Of a stretch of 64,000 nucleotides of DNA, positions 26,714 to 38,303 are shown piece by piece; positions within the stretch are counted from its first letter, which is position 1, and the number at the start of each line of letters is the position of its first letter. The stretch lies in the NCBI RefSeq assembly GCF_946221105.1, contig NZ_CAMICL010000001.1:59341-123340 (forward strand), in the 5' to 3' direction. The stretch is from an uncultured Corynebacterium sp. (GTDB taxonomy: Bacteria > Actinomycetota > Actinomycetes > Mycobacteriales > Mycobacteriaceae). The notes under the pieces were generated by a model. It made no database searches, was not told the DNA's origin, and was given only the letters and a program-made list of their open reading frames with translations. Made by a program: the position numbers and the translations under genes.

Positions 26714-28342
26714 TTAGGCGAGCTCGACGATCTCCATGTACTCGTCGCTCCACATGTCCTCGTCGCCCTCGGGCATGATGATGACCCGCTCGGGCTCGAG
26801 CGCGCGCACCGCGCCCGGGTCGTGGGTGACCAGGACGACGGCGCCGGTGTAGGTTTTCAGCGCGTCGAGAACCTGCTCGCGGGATTGGGGGTCGAGGTTG
26901 TTGGTGGGCTCGTCGAGAAGCAGGACGTTCGCGCGCGAGGAGACGAGGGTGGCCAGCGCGAGGCGGGTCTTCTCGCCGCCCGAGAGGGTGCCGGCGGGCT
27001 GCTCCAGCTTGTCGCCCGAGAACATGAAGGCACCGAGGAGGCCGCGCAGGTCCTGCTGGCCGGCGTCGGGGCAGGCCTCGATGGTGTTCTCCCAGACGCT
27101 CTTGTCGCCGTCGATGGTGTCGTGCTCCTGGGCGAAGTAGCCGATCTTCAGCCCGTGGCCCGAGACCACGCCGCCCTCGCCGTCGGTGCGCTCTACCCCG
27201 GCGAGCAGCTTGAGCAGGGTGGTCTTGCCTGCGCCGTTGGTGCCCAGCACGACCACGCGCGAGCCCTTGTCCACCGCCAAGTCCACGCCCGCGAAGACCT
27301 CGAGGGAGCCGTACATCTTGGTCAAGCCCTTGCCAAACAGCGGGGTCTTGCCGCACGGCGCCGGCTCCGGGAAGGAGATGGAGGCGACCTTGTCGGCCAC
27401 CCGGACCTCGTCGAGCTCCCCCATCATGCGCTCAGCGCGCGCCATCATCTGCTTCGCGGCCGCAGCCTTCGTGGCCTTCGCGCCCAACTTTGCGGCCTGC
27501 TTCTGCAAGGCTGATGCCTTCTTCTCGGCGTTGGCGCGTTCGCGGCGGCGCCGGGCCTCGTCCAGGGCGCGGGCGTCCTTGTACTTGGAAAAGCCCATGT
27601 TGTACACGTCGGCCTCGGCGCGCACCGCGTCCAAGAACCAGACCTTGTTGCACACCGCGTCGAGCAGCTCGACGTCGTGGGAGATCATGATCAGCCCGCC
27701 CTCGTGCTTGGACAGGAAGTTGCGCAGCCAGGCGATGGAGTCGGCGTCGAGGTGGTTGGTCGGCTCGTCGAGAAGCAACGTGGTCTGCGACTTGCCCGAA
27801 CCCTGGCGCGAGGCGAACAGGATCTGGGCGAGCTCCACGCGGCGGCGCTGGCCGCCCGACAGTGTCTTCAGCTGTTGGTCCAGAATGCGCTCCGGTAGCC
27901 CCAGGTTGTCGCAGATCTGGGCCGCCTCCGCGTTGGCCTCGTAGCCGCCGAGCGCCTGGTAGCGCTCCTCAAGGCGGGAAAACTTCGCGATGGCCTTGTC
28001 GCGCTCCTCCCCGTCCGTCTCCTCCATCAGTCTCTGCTGCTTGGCCATCGAGCGCTGGATCTGGTCCAGGCCGCGGGCCGAGAGCACGCGGTCGCGGGCG
28101 GTCTGCTCGATGTCGCCCTCCTTGGAGTCCTGCGGGAGGTAGCCGATCTCGCCCGAGCGGGTCACCGAGCCGCCGTAGGGTTCGGTCTCCCCCGCCAGGA
28201 TGCGCATCGTGGTGGTCTTGCCGGCACCGTTGCGACCGACTAGGCCGATGCGGTCGCCGGGTTGGACGCGGAGGTGCTGGCCGGGGGCGTCGAGAAGTGT
28301 GCGCGCGCCGACGCGGACCTCGAGATCATTGGTGACAATCAC
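26714..28342 (-). CDS. ABC-F family ATPase
   Basis: A 542-residue protein with two ATPase domains and no membrane segment. Domain 1 has GRNGAGKTTTMRILAG (about 37-52), signature LSGGQRRRVELA and LLLDEPTNHLD; domain 2 has GTNGAGKTTLLKLLAG (about 350), LSGGEKTRLALA and LLLDEPTNNLD. The linker (about 245-300) is the charged helical P-site tRNA interaction motif of ABC-F proteins. These act on ribosomes, as translation factors or antibiotic protection proteins. The chromosomal place next to the suf cluster matches the Rv1473-like housekeeping member, so a translation-factor role is more likely than acquired resistance. Confidence 0.92.
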   Translation of the reverse strand: MIVTNDLEVRVGARTLLDAPGQHLRVQPGDRIGLVGRNGAGKTTTMRILAGETEPYGGSVTRSGEIGYLPQDSKEGDIEQTARDRVLSARGLDQIQRSMAKQQRLMEETDGEERDKAIAKFSRLEERYQALGGYEANAEAAQICDNLGLPERILDQQLKTLSGGQRRRVELAQILFASRQGSGKSQTTLLLDEPTNHLDADSIAWLRNFLSKHEGGLIMISHDVELLDAVCNKVWFLDAVRAEADVYNMGFSKYKDARALDEARRRRERANAEKKASALQKQAAKLGAKATKAAAAKQMMARAERMMGELDEVRVADKVASISFPEPAPCGKTPLFGKGLTKMYGSLEVFAGVDLAVDKGSRVVVLGTNGAGKTTLLKLLAGVERTDGEGGVVSGHGLKIGYFAQEHDTIDGDKSVWENTIEACPDAGQQDLRGLLGAFMFSGDKLEQPAGTLSGGEKTRLALATLVSSRANVLLLDEPTNNLDPQSREQVLDALKTYTGAVVLVTHDPGAVRALEPERVIIMPEGDEDMWSDEYMEIVELA

Positions 28343-28376
28343 GGGGAAACTGTATCAACAGCCCCCAAATCGGGAT

Positions 28377-28490
28377 CTACTTCTTCGACACAGCGCGAAC
28401 GATCCAAATGATCAGCGCGACGATCAGCGCAACCAGGCCGGCGGTACCGAGCAGGACCAAAATTTCAGCAAGCCCAAGGTTCCCAACAAT
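28377..28490 (-). CDS. possible 30-37 residue single-helix membrane peptide
   Basis: In the 211-base gap between the ABC-F and sufT genes, one minus-strand frame ends at TAG (28377-28379). It reads GNLGLAEILVLLGTAGLVAL, then IVALIIWIVRAVSKK, an ideal membrane helix with a basic tail. AAGGAGG lies just before the frame (minus strand, 28491-28497). The problem is the start: an in-frame TGA precedes it, and no ATG/GTG/TTG occurs in the first codons (ATT, GTT, GGG). It could use a rare ATT start, or a base error may hide a start. Low confidence. Confidence 0.35.
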   Translation of the reverse strand: MVGNLGLAEILVLLGTAGLVALIVALIIWIVRAVSKK

Positions 28491-28506
28491 CCTCCTTCAC
28501 AACGCG

Positions 28507-28543
28507 GAAATCCCCCACAGGTTAACAACCTGCGGGGGATTTC
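28507..28543 (-). terminator. terminator of the suf operon
   Basis: GAAATCCCCCACAGGTT (28507-28523) and AACCTGCGGGGGATTTC (28527-28543) form a 17-bp stem with one mismatch and a 3-base loop. It lies 11 bases after the sufT stop on the minus strand. The U-tract is weak on that side; T-rich sequence follows on the plus side. Confidence 0.65.
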
Positions 28544-28553
28544 AAGAGATCTT

Positions 28554-28928
28554 TTAGACCGCGAAGCCGAGGGCACGGAGCTGCTCGCGGCCCTCCTCGG
28601 TGATGAACTGCGGGCCCCACGGCGGCATCCAGACCCAATTCAGGTCCAGCTCGTCGACCGCGGTGTTGTTCACGACCGACAGGGTCGCCTGCTCCTCGAT
28701 CACGTCAGTGAGCGGGCACGCCGGCGAGGTCAGCGTCATGTTGAGCACCGCGACGGTTTTGCCCTCGCGCTCCTCAATCCAGGTGTCGTAGACCAAGCCG
28801 AGGTCGACGACGTTGATGCCCAGCTCCGGGTCGATCACGTCGTGGAGGTACTCCTCCACCTCGCCGATGAGCTTGAGCTGCTCTTCGGTCTGCTGCGGGC
28901 GCTCCGCCTGCTTGTCCGGTTCAGTCAT
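28554..28928 (-). CDS. sufT: SufT-like MIP18/DUF59 Fe-S assembly protein
   Basis: About 124 residues with the MIP18/PaaD fold: VIDPELGINVVDLGLVYDTW and MTLTSPACPLTDVIEEQA with the conserved DPE and TSPxCP motifs. Proteins of this family help load or distribute Fe-S clusters, and this one is the last gene of the SUF operon, as in mycobacteria (Rv1466-like). AAGGAG stands 5 bases before the ATG at 28928, so the longer frame upstream, inside sufU, is not used. Confidence 0.92.
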   Translation of the reverse strand: MTEPDKQAERPQQTEEQLKLIGEVEEYLHDVIDPELGINVVDLGLVYDTWIEEREGKTVAVLNMTLTSPACPLTDVIEEQATLSVVNNTAVDELDLNWVWMPPWGPQFITEEGREQLRALGFAV

Positions 28929-28930
28929 AG

Positions 28931-31364
<2,434 letters not shown>

Positions 31365-31376
31365 GTATTGCTCCTT

Positions 31377-32540
31377 TTAGTTTTCGTTGCGCTCGAGCTC
31401 GCCGGCGACGCGGGCGATGAGTTCTTCGCGGATCGACTCGACGGGGATCTGGTTGAGGACCTCGTTGAAGAAGCCGCGGATGATCAGGCGGGTGGCGTCT
31501 TCCTCGCGGATGCCGCGGGAGCGCAGGTAGAACAGCTGGTCGTCGTCGAAGCGGCCGACGGTTGCGGCGTGGCCCGCGCCGGCGATCTCGCCGGTTTCGA
31601 TCTCCAGGTTCGGGATGGCGTCGGCGCGTGCGCCGTCGGTGAGCACCAGGTTGCGGTTGGTCTCGTAGGTGTCGGTGCCCTTCGCTTCGGCACGGATGAG
31701 CACGTCGCCCACCCAGCAGGTGCGCGCCTCCGGCAGCTTGGAGGCCTTGTCGCCCTGCAGCGCGCCCTTGTACAGCACGTTGGAGCGGCAGTTCGGCACC
31801 GCGTGGTCCACCAGGAGGCGGTTCTCGATGTACTGGCCCGCGTCGGCGAAGTACACGCCGGTCAGCTCGGCGTCGCCGCCCGGCGCCTCGAAGGCGAGGC
31901 GCGGGGTGATGCGGACGATCTCGCCGCCGAAGGTGGCCACGTGGTGGCGCAGGGTCGCATCGCGCTTCACGACGATCGACTGCTGGCCAACGTGCACCGC
32001 ATCCAGGTCCCAGTCGGCGTCCACCACGGCGTTGACGCGGGAGCCTTCGCCGATGACCCAGTTGACGTTGTCGGCGTGGGTGCCGGAGCCGGCATAGCGC
32101 ACCACAACGGTGGCCTCGGAGTTCGCGCCGGATTCGAACACGACGGTGCCGAAGGTGGTCTTGTCCGCGCCTGCGCCGGTGATCGTCACGGTGATCGGCT
32201 CAGTCAGCTCCGCGTTTGCCGGCACCGAAATCAGGGTGGCGTTTTCGGAGGAGGTCCACGCCTGAGCGGCGATGCGGTCGACGGGGGCGCCGGCGGCGGT
32301 CACGCGCTCGTCGTCAAGCGAAACTTGCTCGACTGCGACCTCGCTGGGGCCCTCGACCGCAATCTGGGCCTCGGCCTGCGGGGCGAACTTGCCGTTGTGC
32401 AGGCCGCGAAGGCGGCGCAGGGAGATGAAGCGCCAGACCTCGTCGCGGCCGCCCGGGACCTCGAAGTCCTCCACGTTGAAGGAGGAAAACAGGTCGCCCT
32501 TGTTGTTGTGTGTGGTGGCGTTTTTGACGGTTTCAGCCAT
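31377..32540 (-). CDS. sufD: SUF scaffold subunit SufD
   Basis: A 387-residue beta-helix protein, SufB/SufD family (EVWRFISLRRLRGLHNG, GHAATVGRFDDDQLFYLRSR, then IREEDATRLIIRGFFNEVL). It forms the SufBC2D complex with SufB and SufC. The ATG follows the sufB stop directly. Confidence 0.95.
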   Translation of the reverse strand: MAETVKNATTHNNKGDLFSSFNVEDFEVPGGRDEVWRFISLRRLRGLHNGKFAPQAEAQIAVEGPSEVAVEQVSLDDERVTAAGAPVDRIAAQAWTSSENATLISVPANAELTEPITVTITGAGADKTTFGTVVFESGANSEATVVVRYAGSGTHADNVNWVIGEGSRVNAVVDADWDLDAVHVGQQSIVVKRDATLRHHVATFGGEIVRITPRLAFEAPGGDAELTGVYFADAGQYIENRLLVDHAVPNCRSNVLYKGALQGDKASKLPEARTCWVGDVLIRAEAKGTDTYETNRNLVLTDGARADAIPNLEIETGEIAGAGHAATVGRFDDDQLFYLRSRGIREEDATRLIIRGFFNEVLNQIPVESIREELIARVAGELERNEN

Positions 32541-33986
32541 TTAGCCCACCGATCCTTCCATTTGCAGCTCGATGAGGCGGTTCAGCTCGAGGGCGTACTC
32601 CATGGGCAGCTCCTTGGCGATCGGCTCGACGAAGCCGCGCACGATCATGGCCATAGCCTCTTCCTCGGCGATGCCGCGGGACATCAGGTAGAACAGCTGG
32701 TCCTCGGAGACCTTGGACACCTTCGCCTCGTGGCCCAGGGTCACGCGGTCGTTGCGGATGTCGTTGTACGGGTATGTATCCGAGCGCGAGATGTCGTCCA
32801 CCAACAACGCGTCGCACTCCACGTTCGAGGCGGAATCGTGGGCGTTGGCGTTGATCTGCACCAAGCCGCGGTAGGCGGCGCGGCCGCCGCCGCGGGCCAC
32901 GGACTTGGACACGATGGACGAGGAGGTGTGCGGCGCCATGTGCGTCATCTTTGCGCCGGTGTCCTGGAACTGGCCCTCGCCTGCGAACGCGACGGAGAGC
33001 ACCTCGCCGCGAGCGTGCTCGCCGGTCATCCACACGGCCGGGTACTTCATGGTGACCTTGGAGCCGATGTTGCCGTCGACCCACTCCATGGTCGCGCCCT
33101 CTTCAGCCTTCGCGCGCTTGGTCACCAGGTTGTAGACGTTGTTGGACCAGTTCTGGATGGTGGTGTAGCGGCAGCGGCCGCCCTTCTTCACGATGATCTC
33201 CACCACGGCTGAGTGCAGCGAGTCGGACTTGTAGATCGGCGCGGTGCAGCCCTCGACGTAGTGCACGTACGCGTCCTCGTCGACGATGATGAGGGTGCGC
33301 TCGAACTGGCCCATGTTCTCCGTGTTGATACGGAAGTATGCCTGCAGCGGGATGTCCACGTGGACCCCCGGCGGGACGTAAATGAAGGAGCCGCCGGACC
33401 ACACGGCGGTGTTCAGTGCGGAGAACTTGTTGTCGCCGGCCGGAATGACGGAGCCGAAGTACTCCTTGAACAGATCCTCGTGCTCGCGCAGGGCGGTGTC
33501 GGTGTCGACGAAGATAACGCCCTTTTCCTCCAGGTCCTCGCGGATCTGGTGGTAGACCACCTCGGACTCGTACTGCGCAGCAACACCTGCGACGAGGCGC
33601 TGCTTCTCCGCCTCGGGGATGCCCAGCTTGTCGTAGGTGTTCTTGATGTCCTCCGGCAGGTCGTCCCAGCTGGCGGCCTGCTCCTCGGTGGAGCGGACGT
33701 AGTATTTGATGTTGTCGAAGTCGATGTCGGACAGGTCCGCGCCCCAGGTGGGCATCGGTTTTTTGTCAAAGACCTCCAGCGCCTTCACACGCTGGTTGAG
33801 CATCCATTCCGGCTCACCCTTGGTGCCGGAGATGTCGCGCACGACCTCTTCATTCAGGCCACGGCGCGCGGAGGCGCCAGCGGCGTCAGAGTCGTGCCAG
33901 CCGTAGTTGTAGGCGCCGATCGACTCGATGATCTCGTCGTCGTTCATCGGCTTCTCAAGGCCTGGTGTGGGCTTCACTTCAGTCAT
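32541..33986 (-). CDS. sufB: SUF scaffold subunit SufB
   Basis: About 481 residues, the typical SufB length, beginning [20 protein letters not shown]. Conserved blocks are [60 protein letters not shown] and the C-terminal [20 protein letters not shown]. It is the cluster-building scaffold. I chose ATG 33986 because SufB proteins start there and GGAG lies 10 bases upstream. The frame open further upstream overlaps sufR and has no homology. The start overlaps the sufR end by 8 bases. Confidence 0.96.
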   Translation of the reverse strand: MTEVKPTPGLEKPMNDDEIIESIGAYNYGWHDSDAAGASARRGLNEEVVRDISGTKGEPEWMLNQRVKALEVFDKKPMPTWGADLSDIDFDNIKYYVRSTEEQAASWDDLPEDIKNTYDKLGIPEAEKQRLVAGVAAQYESEVVYHQIREDLEEKGVIFVDTDTALREHEDLFKEYFGSVIPAGDNKFSALNTAVWSGGSFIYVPPGVHVDIPLQAYFRINTENMGQFERTLIIVDEDAYVHYVEGCTAPIYKSDSLHSAVVEIIVKKGGRCRYTTIQNWSNNVYNLVTKRAKAEEGATMEWVDGNIGSKVTMKYPAVWMTGEHARGEVLSVAFAGEGQFQDTGAKMTHMAPHTSSSIVSKSVARGGGRAAYRGLVQINANAHDSASNVECDALLVDDISRSDTYPYNDIRNDRVTLGHEAKVSKVSEDQLFYLMSRGIAEEEAMAMIVRGFVEPIAKELPMEYALELNRLIELQMEGSVG

Positions 33987-34737
33987 GGTCAGCCGCTCCT
34001 TTCGTTGCTGTTCCCGCCGGGCGCGTTCGGGTCCGCGCCGCGGCAAGGGGGATGTTAGTTGTGCAGATGCCGTCGCCGTCGGAGATGAGGGCGAGCGGCT
34101 GCACATGCGTATCGACGATCCGGGCCACCGCTTCCCTTTCCGCCTCGCAGAACTCCGGGTGTGCCGCGGCGACCGCGGCCACCGGGCAGTGGTGCTGGCA
34201 GATCTGGATGCCGGCATCGGTGCGGTGGACGCTCGGGGCGTAGCCGTGCTTTTCCAGCGCGGCGGCGACGCGCCGCGCCGTGACCTCCGGGGCATCCGAC
34301 GGCTCTACGTTGCCGAGGATCTTTTCCACGCGGGCGCGGGCGAAGTCGCGCACCGCGTCCTCGCCCCCGATCTGCTGGATCAGTTCCACGGCGTCGAGCG
34401 CGAGTCCGTCGTAATGCGAACCGAAGCGTTCGCGACCCGCGGCGGTGAGCTGGAAGTGCTTGGCCGGACGGCCGCGCCCCTGCTCCTCGCCCGCGACGGC
34501 GCGTGGCGCGCAGGGTTCCGCAAGCTTTTCCTCGACGAGCTTGTCAACGTGCCTGCGCACGCCGGCCGCCGATAAGTCGAGCTCTTCCGCAATGTCGCTG
34601 GCCGCTACCGGGCCCCGCTTGAGCAGGACCGACATCACCTGCGAGCGCGTGTCGCCGCCAACGCGGGACGCGTCCGCAGGAGCGGGGGTGCGGGTATTCG
34701 GCGTAGCCGCAGTATCCGCTGTATCCGCTGTTTCCAC
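33979..34737 (-). CDS. sufR: Fe-S-responsive repressor SufR
   Basis: A 252-residue regulator. The winged helix-turn-helix ([40 protein letters not shown], residues about 38-75) is followed by an effector domain. Near the C-terminus, [20 protein letters not shown] carries the three cysteines that bind a [4Fe-4S] or [2Fe-2S] cluster. The first gene of the suf operon, it probably represses sufR-sufBCDSUT when clusters are plentiful, through the inverted repeat at 34784-34801. The first 30 residues ([12 protein letters not shown]...) are low-complexity. Confidence 0.92.
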   Translation of the reverse strand: METADTADTAATPNTRTPAPADASRVGGDTRSQVMSVLLKRGPVAASDIAEELDLSAAGVRRHVDKLVEEKLAEPCAPRAVAGEEQGRGRPAKHFQLTAAGRERFGSHYDGLALDAVELIQQIGGEDAVRDFARARVEKILGNVEPSDAPEVTARRVAAALEKHGYAPSVHRTDAGIQICQHHCPVAAVAAAHPEFCEAEREAVARIVDTHVQPLALISDGDGICTTNIPLAAARTRTRPAGTATKGAADHD

Positions 34738-34783
34738 GATGGCACCACCTTTCGCTCAATGTGGTCTGGGTCGCTGCCTTTTC

Positions 34784-34801
34784 ACAACACTAGTGTGTTG
34801 T
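34784..34801. promoter_or_regulatory. candidate SufR operator
   Basis: ACAACAC-TAGT-GTGTTGT is a perfect 7-bp inverted repeat with a 4-base spacer, 47 bases before the sufR start and 59 bases before mptB. It contains ACACTAGTGTGT, similar to the ACACT-N5-TGTGA type site reported for mycobacterial SufR. Confidence 0.6.
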
Positions 34802-34859
34802 AAATATTCCCGCTGCACCGGGTGGGCGCGTGTCGGGGCGCGCCTTAGACTGTTTAACC

Positions 34860-36572
34860 GTGACTGCACCCGACCGCCCGCACGGCTCCCGACGCCCACG
34901 CCGCACTCCGCGCCTGAGCGTAGCCAGCGAGCTGCCCCGCTTCGGCAGGCCCGGGTCCCGCTCGACCCTGCTGCACGACCCGGCAGCGCCTGCGCAGACC
35001 GCGCCGTCGAGCGTCGCGGTGCGTGCCCGCGAGCGCGGCCGGTTCTCGGTGCTGCGCTGGGTGGGCGCCGCCGGGTCGTGCCTGACCGCCTTCGCGGGCA
35101 TCGGCGGCGGCGCCCTGCCGGTAGTGGAAAACCCGTGGCAGAACTTCCCCTTCGGCGCGGAGATGGGCCGCATGATGCTTTCCTCCAACGCGCTCGTACT
35201 CATCGGCGTCGGCGTATTGGTTGCCGCATGGCTGGCTTTGGCCCCGTTCGTCGGGGCGTCGCCGGGCGCTGCACGCGGAGCGCGGGTGAGCAACCCAGAG
35301 ATGCTGCGCACCTTCATCGCCTGGGTGATCCCGCTGCTCGCCACCGCTCCACTATTCACCCAGGACATCTACTCCTACTTGGCTAACGGCAGCATCGTGC
35401 GCCAGGGGCTCGACCCGTACTCCTCCGGCCCCGTGGAGCTTTTGGGCGTGGAGCACCACCTCGCCCGCTCCGTGCCGTTTATTTGGGCGCACTCCCCCAG
35501 CCCATATGGTCCGGTGGCACTCGGCACCGCGGCGGTGATCTCGCATATCACCGGCGACTCGATCTTCTGGGGTGTTCTCGCCCACCGCGCCGTGTCGGTG
35601 GCCGGCATCCTCGCCGCGGCCTGGGCGGTGCTCGCGCTGGCGAAGCGCTGCGGCGTGACCGGCCCGGCCGCGCTGTGGCTGGGCATACTTAACCCGCTGA
35701 CGGTGCTGCACATGGTGGGCGGCATCCACAACGAGGCCATCATGATGGGCCTGCTGCTCGTCGGCCTCGAGGTGGGGCTGCGCGGAATCGACCGGCTCGA
35801 GCTTGACCGCCGCTCCGGCTGGGCGCTGCTCGCTGCCTCGGCCGCACTGATCAGCTGCGCAGGCATGGTGAAGGTGATCGGCTTTTTGGCCCTCGGTTTC
35901 ACCGGCATGGCCCTCGCCCGCCACCTGCGCACCCGCCCGCAGCGCCAGCGCAGCGGGCCCCGCGCAATCGCCACCTCCGCCACCCTGCATGCAGCCATGC
36001 TGGTGGCCACCGCCATCGCGGTCTCGCTGGTCTCCGGCATCGGGCTGGGCTGGGTCACCGGCCAGGGCGGCGCCGCCCAAATCCGTAGCTGGCTGTCGCT
36101 GACCACCGACATCGGCGTCGCCGGCGGGTTCCTCGGCATGAACTTAGGCCTGGGCGACCACACGGACGCCATGCTCAGCGTGACCCGCTGGGCGGGCCTC
36201 AGCGTCGCCGCGGCTTTCGCGGTGCGCATGCTGTGGGCCACCTACCGCGGCACCATCCACCCGGTTGGCGGGCTCGGCGTGTCCACGTTCGTTTTGGTGG
36301 TGCTGTTTCCCGTCGTGCACCCCTGGTACCCGCTGTGGGCCGTGCTTCCCCTGGCGGCGTGGGCGAACCGATTCGCCTTCCGCGCCTCGGTGGCCGGGTA
36401 CTCGGCGCTGGTCAGCTTCCTCGTCCTCCCGCGTGGTCTGAAGCTCCAAGCGGGGGCCGTGGCCACGATTTACGTCTCCGCCATCGTCGGGTTCGTCCTC
36501 CTCGCGGTGTGCGTGGCCCTGACGCTTCGAGTGTGGCGGCGTAGGCGGTCTACACTCATCAGCCATGAGTGA
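34860..36572 (+). CDS. mptB: polyprenol-phosphomannose-dependent alpha-1,6-mannosyltransferase (MptB-like)
   Basis: About 570 residues with 12 or so membrane segments, a GT-C glycosyltransferase. The catalytic loop carries TQDIYSYLANGSIVRQGLDP and PYGPVALGTAAVISHITGDS; LNPLTVLHMVGGIHNEAIMM is the other conserved block. In corynebacteria MptB builds the mannan core of lipomannan/lipoarabinomannan at the outer face of the membrane. Neighbourhood (sufR divergent, ABC transporter and ctaA after) is the same as in mycobacteria. GTG 34860 is chosen because TAGACT (34846-34851) lies 8 bases before it; GTG 34830 is an alternative. Confidence 0.9.
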   Translation: MTAPDRPHGSRRPRRTPRLSVASELPRFGRPGSRSTLLHDPAAPAQTAPSSVAVRARERGRFSVLRWVGAAGSCLTAFAGIGGGALPVVENPWQNFPFGAEMGRMMLSSNALVLIGVGVLVAAWLALAPFVGASPGAARGARVSNPEMLRTFIAWVIPLLATAPLFTQDIYSYLANGSIVRQGLDPYSSGPVELLGVEHHLARSVPFIWAHSPSPYGPVALGTAAVISHITGDSIFWGVLAHRAVSVAGILAAAWAVLALAKRCGVTGPAALWLGILNPLTVLHMVGGIHNEAIMMGLLLVGLEVGLRGIDRLELDRRSGWALLAASAALISCAGMVKVIGFLALGFTGMALARHLRTRPQRQRSGPRAIATSATLHAAMLVATAIAVSLVSGIGLGWVTGQGGAAQIRSWLSLTTDIGVAGGFLGMNLGLGDHTDAMLSVTRWAGLSVAAAFAVRMLWATYRGTIHPVGGLGVSTFVLVVLFPVVHPWYPLWAVLPLAAWANRFAFRASVAGYSALVSFLVLPRGLKLQAGAVATIYVSAIVGFVLLAVCVALTLRVWRRRRSTLISHE

Positions 36573-37491
36573 TCACGCGCTGGTTGTCGATAGCGTTGTC
36601 AAGCGCTTCGGCGAGAAACCGGCGGTTGACGGGCTCTCTTTCACAGCGCGGCGCGGCGAGCTGCTGGCGCTTTTGGGCCCCAACGGCGCCGGCAAAACCA
36701 CCACCATCGAGATGTGCGAGGGCTTTACCAAGCCCACCTCCGGGTCGATCCGGGTGCTCGGCATCGACCCGGTCGCGCAACCGCAGAAGGTGCGCGACCG
36801 CATCGGCATCATGCTCCAGGGCGGCGGCTCCTACACCGGCGTGTCCGTGGAGGAGATGCTCAACCTGGCCGCCAGCTACAACAAGCACCCCCACGACCCG
36901 AAGTGGCTAATGGAGCTGGTGGGCCTGGAAGGCGCGGCCAAGACCACCTACCGGCGCCTCTCGGGCGGCCAGCAGCAGCGCCTGTCGCTGGCGCTGGCGC
37001 TGATCGGCCGGCCGGAGCTGATCTTTTTGGACGAACCCACCGCGGGCCTGGACGCCCAGTCGCGCATGGCGGTGTGGGACATCATCTCGGCGCTCAAACG
37101 CGACGGGGTAAGCGTCCTGCTCACCACCCACCTCATGGACGAAGCGGAAAGGCTCGCCGATGACGTGGTCATCATCGACCACGGCAAGGTCGTCGCCCAG
37201 GGCTCCCCCGAGGCGCTGACCAGCCACGAGGAGTTTCCGCTGCTCGCTGTCGAGACCGCAGATGCGCTCGACGTGCACAGGCTTAACGACGAGCTCACGC
37301 CCGCCGGCCTCACCGTCGAAGAAATCCGCCCCCGCAGTTACCGGATCAAGGGCACGGGGTCCCCGGAGGTCGTCGAGAAGCTGGCGCGCGAGGCCGCACG
37401 ACAAGGGGTGCTGATCCGCGAGCTGAGCGTGTCACACCGCAACTTGGAGGACGTGTTTTTGGACGTCACAGGAAGGGAGCTGAGGAGCTGA
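36565..37491 (+). CDS. ABC transporter ATP-binding protein (DrrA-like)
   Basis: A 308-residue ATPase: Walker A GPNGAGKTTTIEMCEG (about 36-51), signature LSGGQQQRLSLALAL, Walker B LIFLDEPTAGLD and H-loop LLTTHLMDEAERLAD. The C-terminal extension is typical of DrrA/CcmA-type exporters. It pairs with the permease that starts at its last base. TACACT (36551-36556) sits 8 bases before the ATG, within mptB, so an internal leaderless promoter is possible in addition to read-through. The substrate is unknown. Confidence 0.92.
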   Translation: MSDHALVVDSVVKRFGEKPAVDGLSFTARRGELLALLGPNGAGKTTTIEMCEGFTKPTSGSIRVLGIDPVAQPQKVRDRIGIMLQGGGSYTGVSVEEMLNLAASYNKHPHDPKWLMELVGLEGAAKTTYRRLSGGQQQRLSLALALIGRPELIFLDEPTAGLDAQSRMAVWDIISALKRDGVSVLLTTHLMDEAERLADDVVIIDHGKVVAQGSPEALTSHEEFPLLAVETADALDVHRLNDELTPAGLTVEEIRPRSYRIKGTGSPEVVEKLAREAARQGVLIRELSVSHRNLEDVFLDVTGRELRS

Positions 37492-38255
37492 TGGAAGAGC
37501 TCACCCCCGGCATTTTCGCCCCGGCGCCGCAGCGGGCGTCCTTCGGCCGGATGGCTGCAGCCCAGGGCCGCATCGAGGCGAAATTGATGCTGCGCCACGG
37601 CGAGCAGCTGCTGCTCAACGTGCTGATCCCCGCGGCGATCCTCCTGGCCTCCCACTTCGCGCCGATCCTCGGCGACAACACCGAGTTCGACGTGCTGGTG
37701 CCAATGGTCTTCGCCGTGGCCGCGACCGGCGCCGGTTTCACCGGTCAAGCCATCGCCGTCGCCTTCGACCGCCGCTACGGGGCGCTGAAGCGCACCGGCG
37801 CGTCCGGGGTGCCGCCCTGGACCATCATCGTGGGCAAGATCCTCGGCGTGCTGGCCACGGTGGTGGTGCAGCTGGTGGTCCTCGGCGCGATCGCGCTGGC
37901 GCTGGGGTGGCGTGTCTCCCCTTCCGGTGCCGTGATCGGGCTGGCGACGCTCCTCGTCGGCGTCGCCGCGTTCACCGCGATGGGGCTGCTCATGGGCGGC
38001 ACCCTGCGAGCCGAGCTGGTGCTGGCCCTTGCGAACCTGATCTGGCTGGTGCTGATGGGCATCCTCGGCTGGGTGGGCTACTCCGGCGACATCGCGCACG
38101 CCGGGTGGTGGAACGCAGTGCCCACCGTGGCGTTGGCGGGCGCGCTCGTGCAAGCACTGTCGTTGCAGGTCAACTGGGTGGCGTGGGCCTCACTCGCCGC
38201 CTGGGGGGTAGCCGCGATGACCGCGGCCGTGCGCCTGTTCCGCTTTGACGGCTAG
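37491..38255 (+). CDS. ABC-2 type transporter permease
   Basis: A 254-residue membrane protein with six hydrophobic segments (for instance LLLNVLIPAAILLASHF, PMVFAVAATGAGFTGQAIAV and IILVVAF-like stretches) and the ABC-2 permease pattern (IAVAFDRRYGALKRTGASGV). The ATG overlaps the last base of the ATPase gene, so the two form a stable pair. It is located between mptB and ctaA as in mycobacteria. Export of an envelope or heme-related compound is possible, but nothing in the sequence decides. Confidence 0.88.
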   Translation: MEELTPGIFAPAPQRASFGRMAAAQGRIEAKLMLRHGEQLLLNVLIPAAILLASHFAPILGDNTEFDVLVPMVFAVAATGAGFTGQAIAVAFDRRYGALKRTGASGVPPWTIIVGKILGVLATVVVQLVVLGAIALALGWRVSPSGAVIGLATLLVGVAAFTAMGLLMGGTLRAELVLALANLIWLVLMGILGWVGYSGDIAHAGWWNAVPTVALAGALVQALSLQVNWVAWASLAAWGVAAMTAAVRLFRFDG

Positions 38256-38261
38256 GCGCGA

Positions 38262-38285
38262 TACACTCACCACGATCATTATCGT
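38262..38285 (+). promoter_or_regulatory. ctaA promoter with small palindrome
   Basis: TACACT (38262-38267) is a -10 hexamer about 37 bases before the ctaA start. ACGAT-CATT-ATCGT (38272-38285) forms a 5-bp inverted repeat at the expected transcription start, a possible operator. Confidence 0.4.
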
Positions 38286-38303
38286 CCGAAAGTTGGAGAA
38301 ACA

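Noticed and set aside
33987..34295. N-terminal extension of SufB
   Set aside because: It is the out-of-frame shadow of sufR and has no similarity to SufB.
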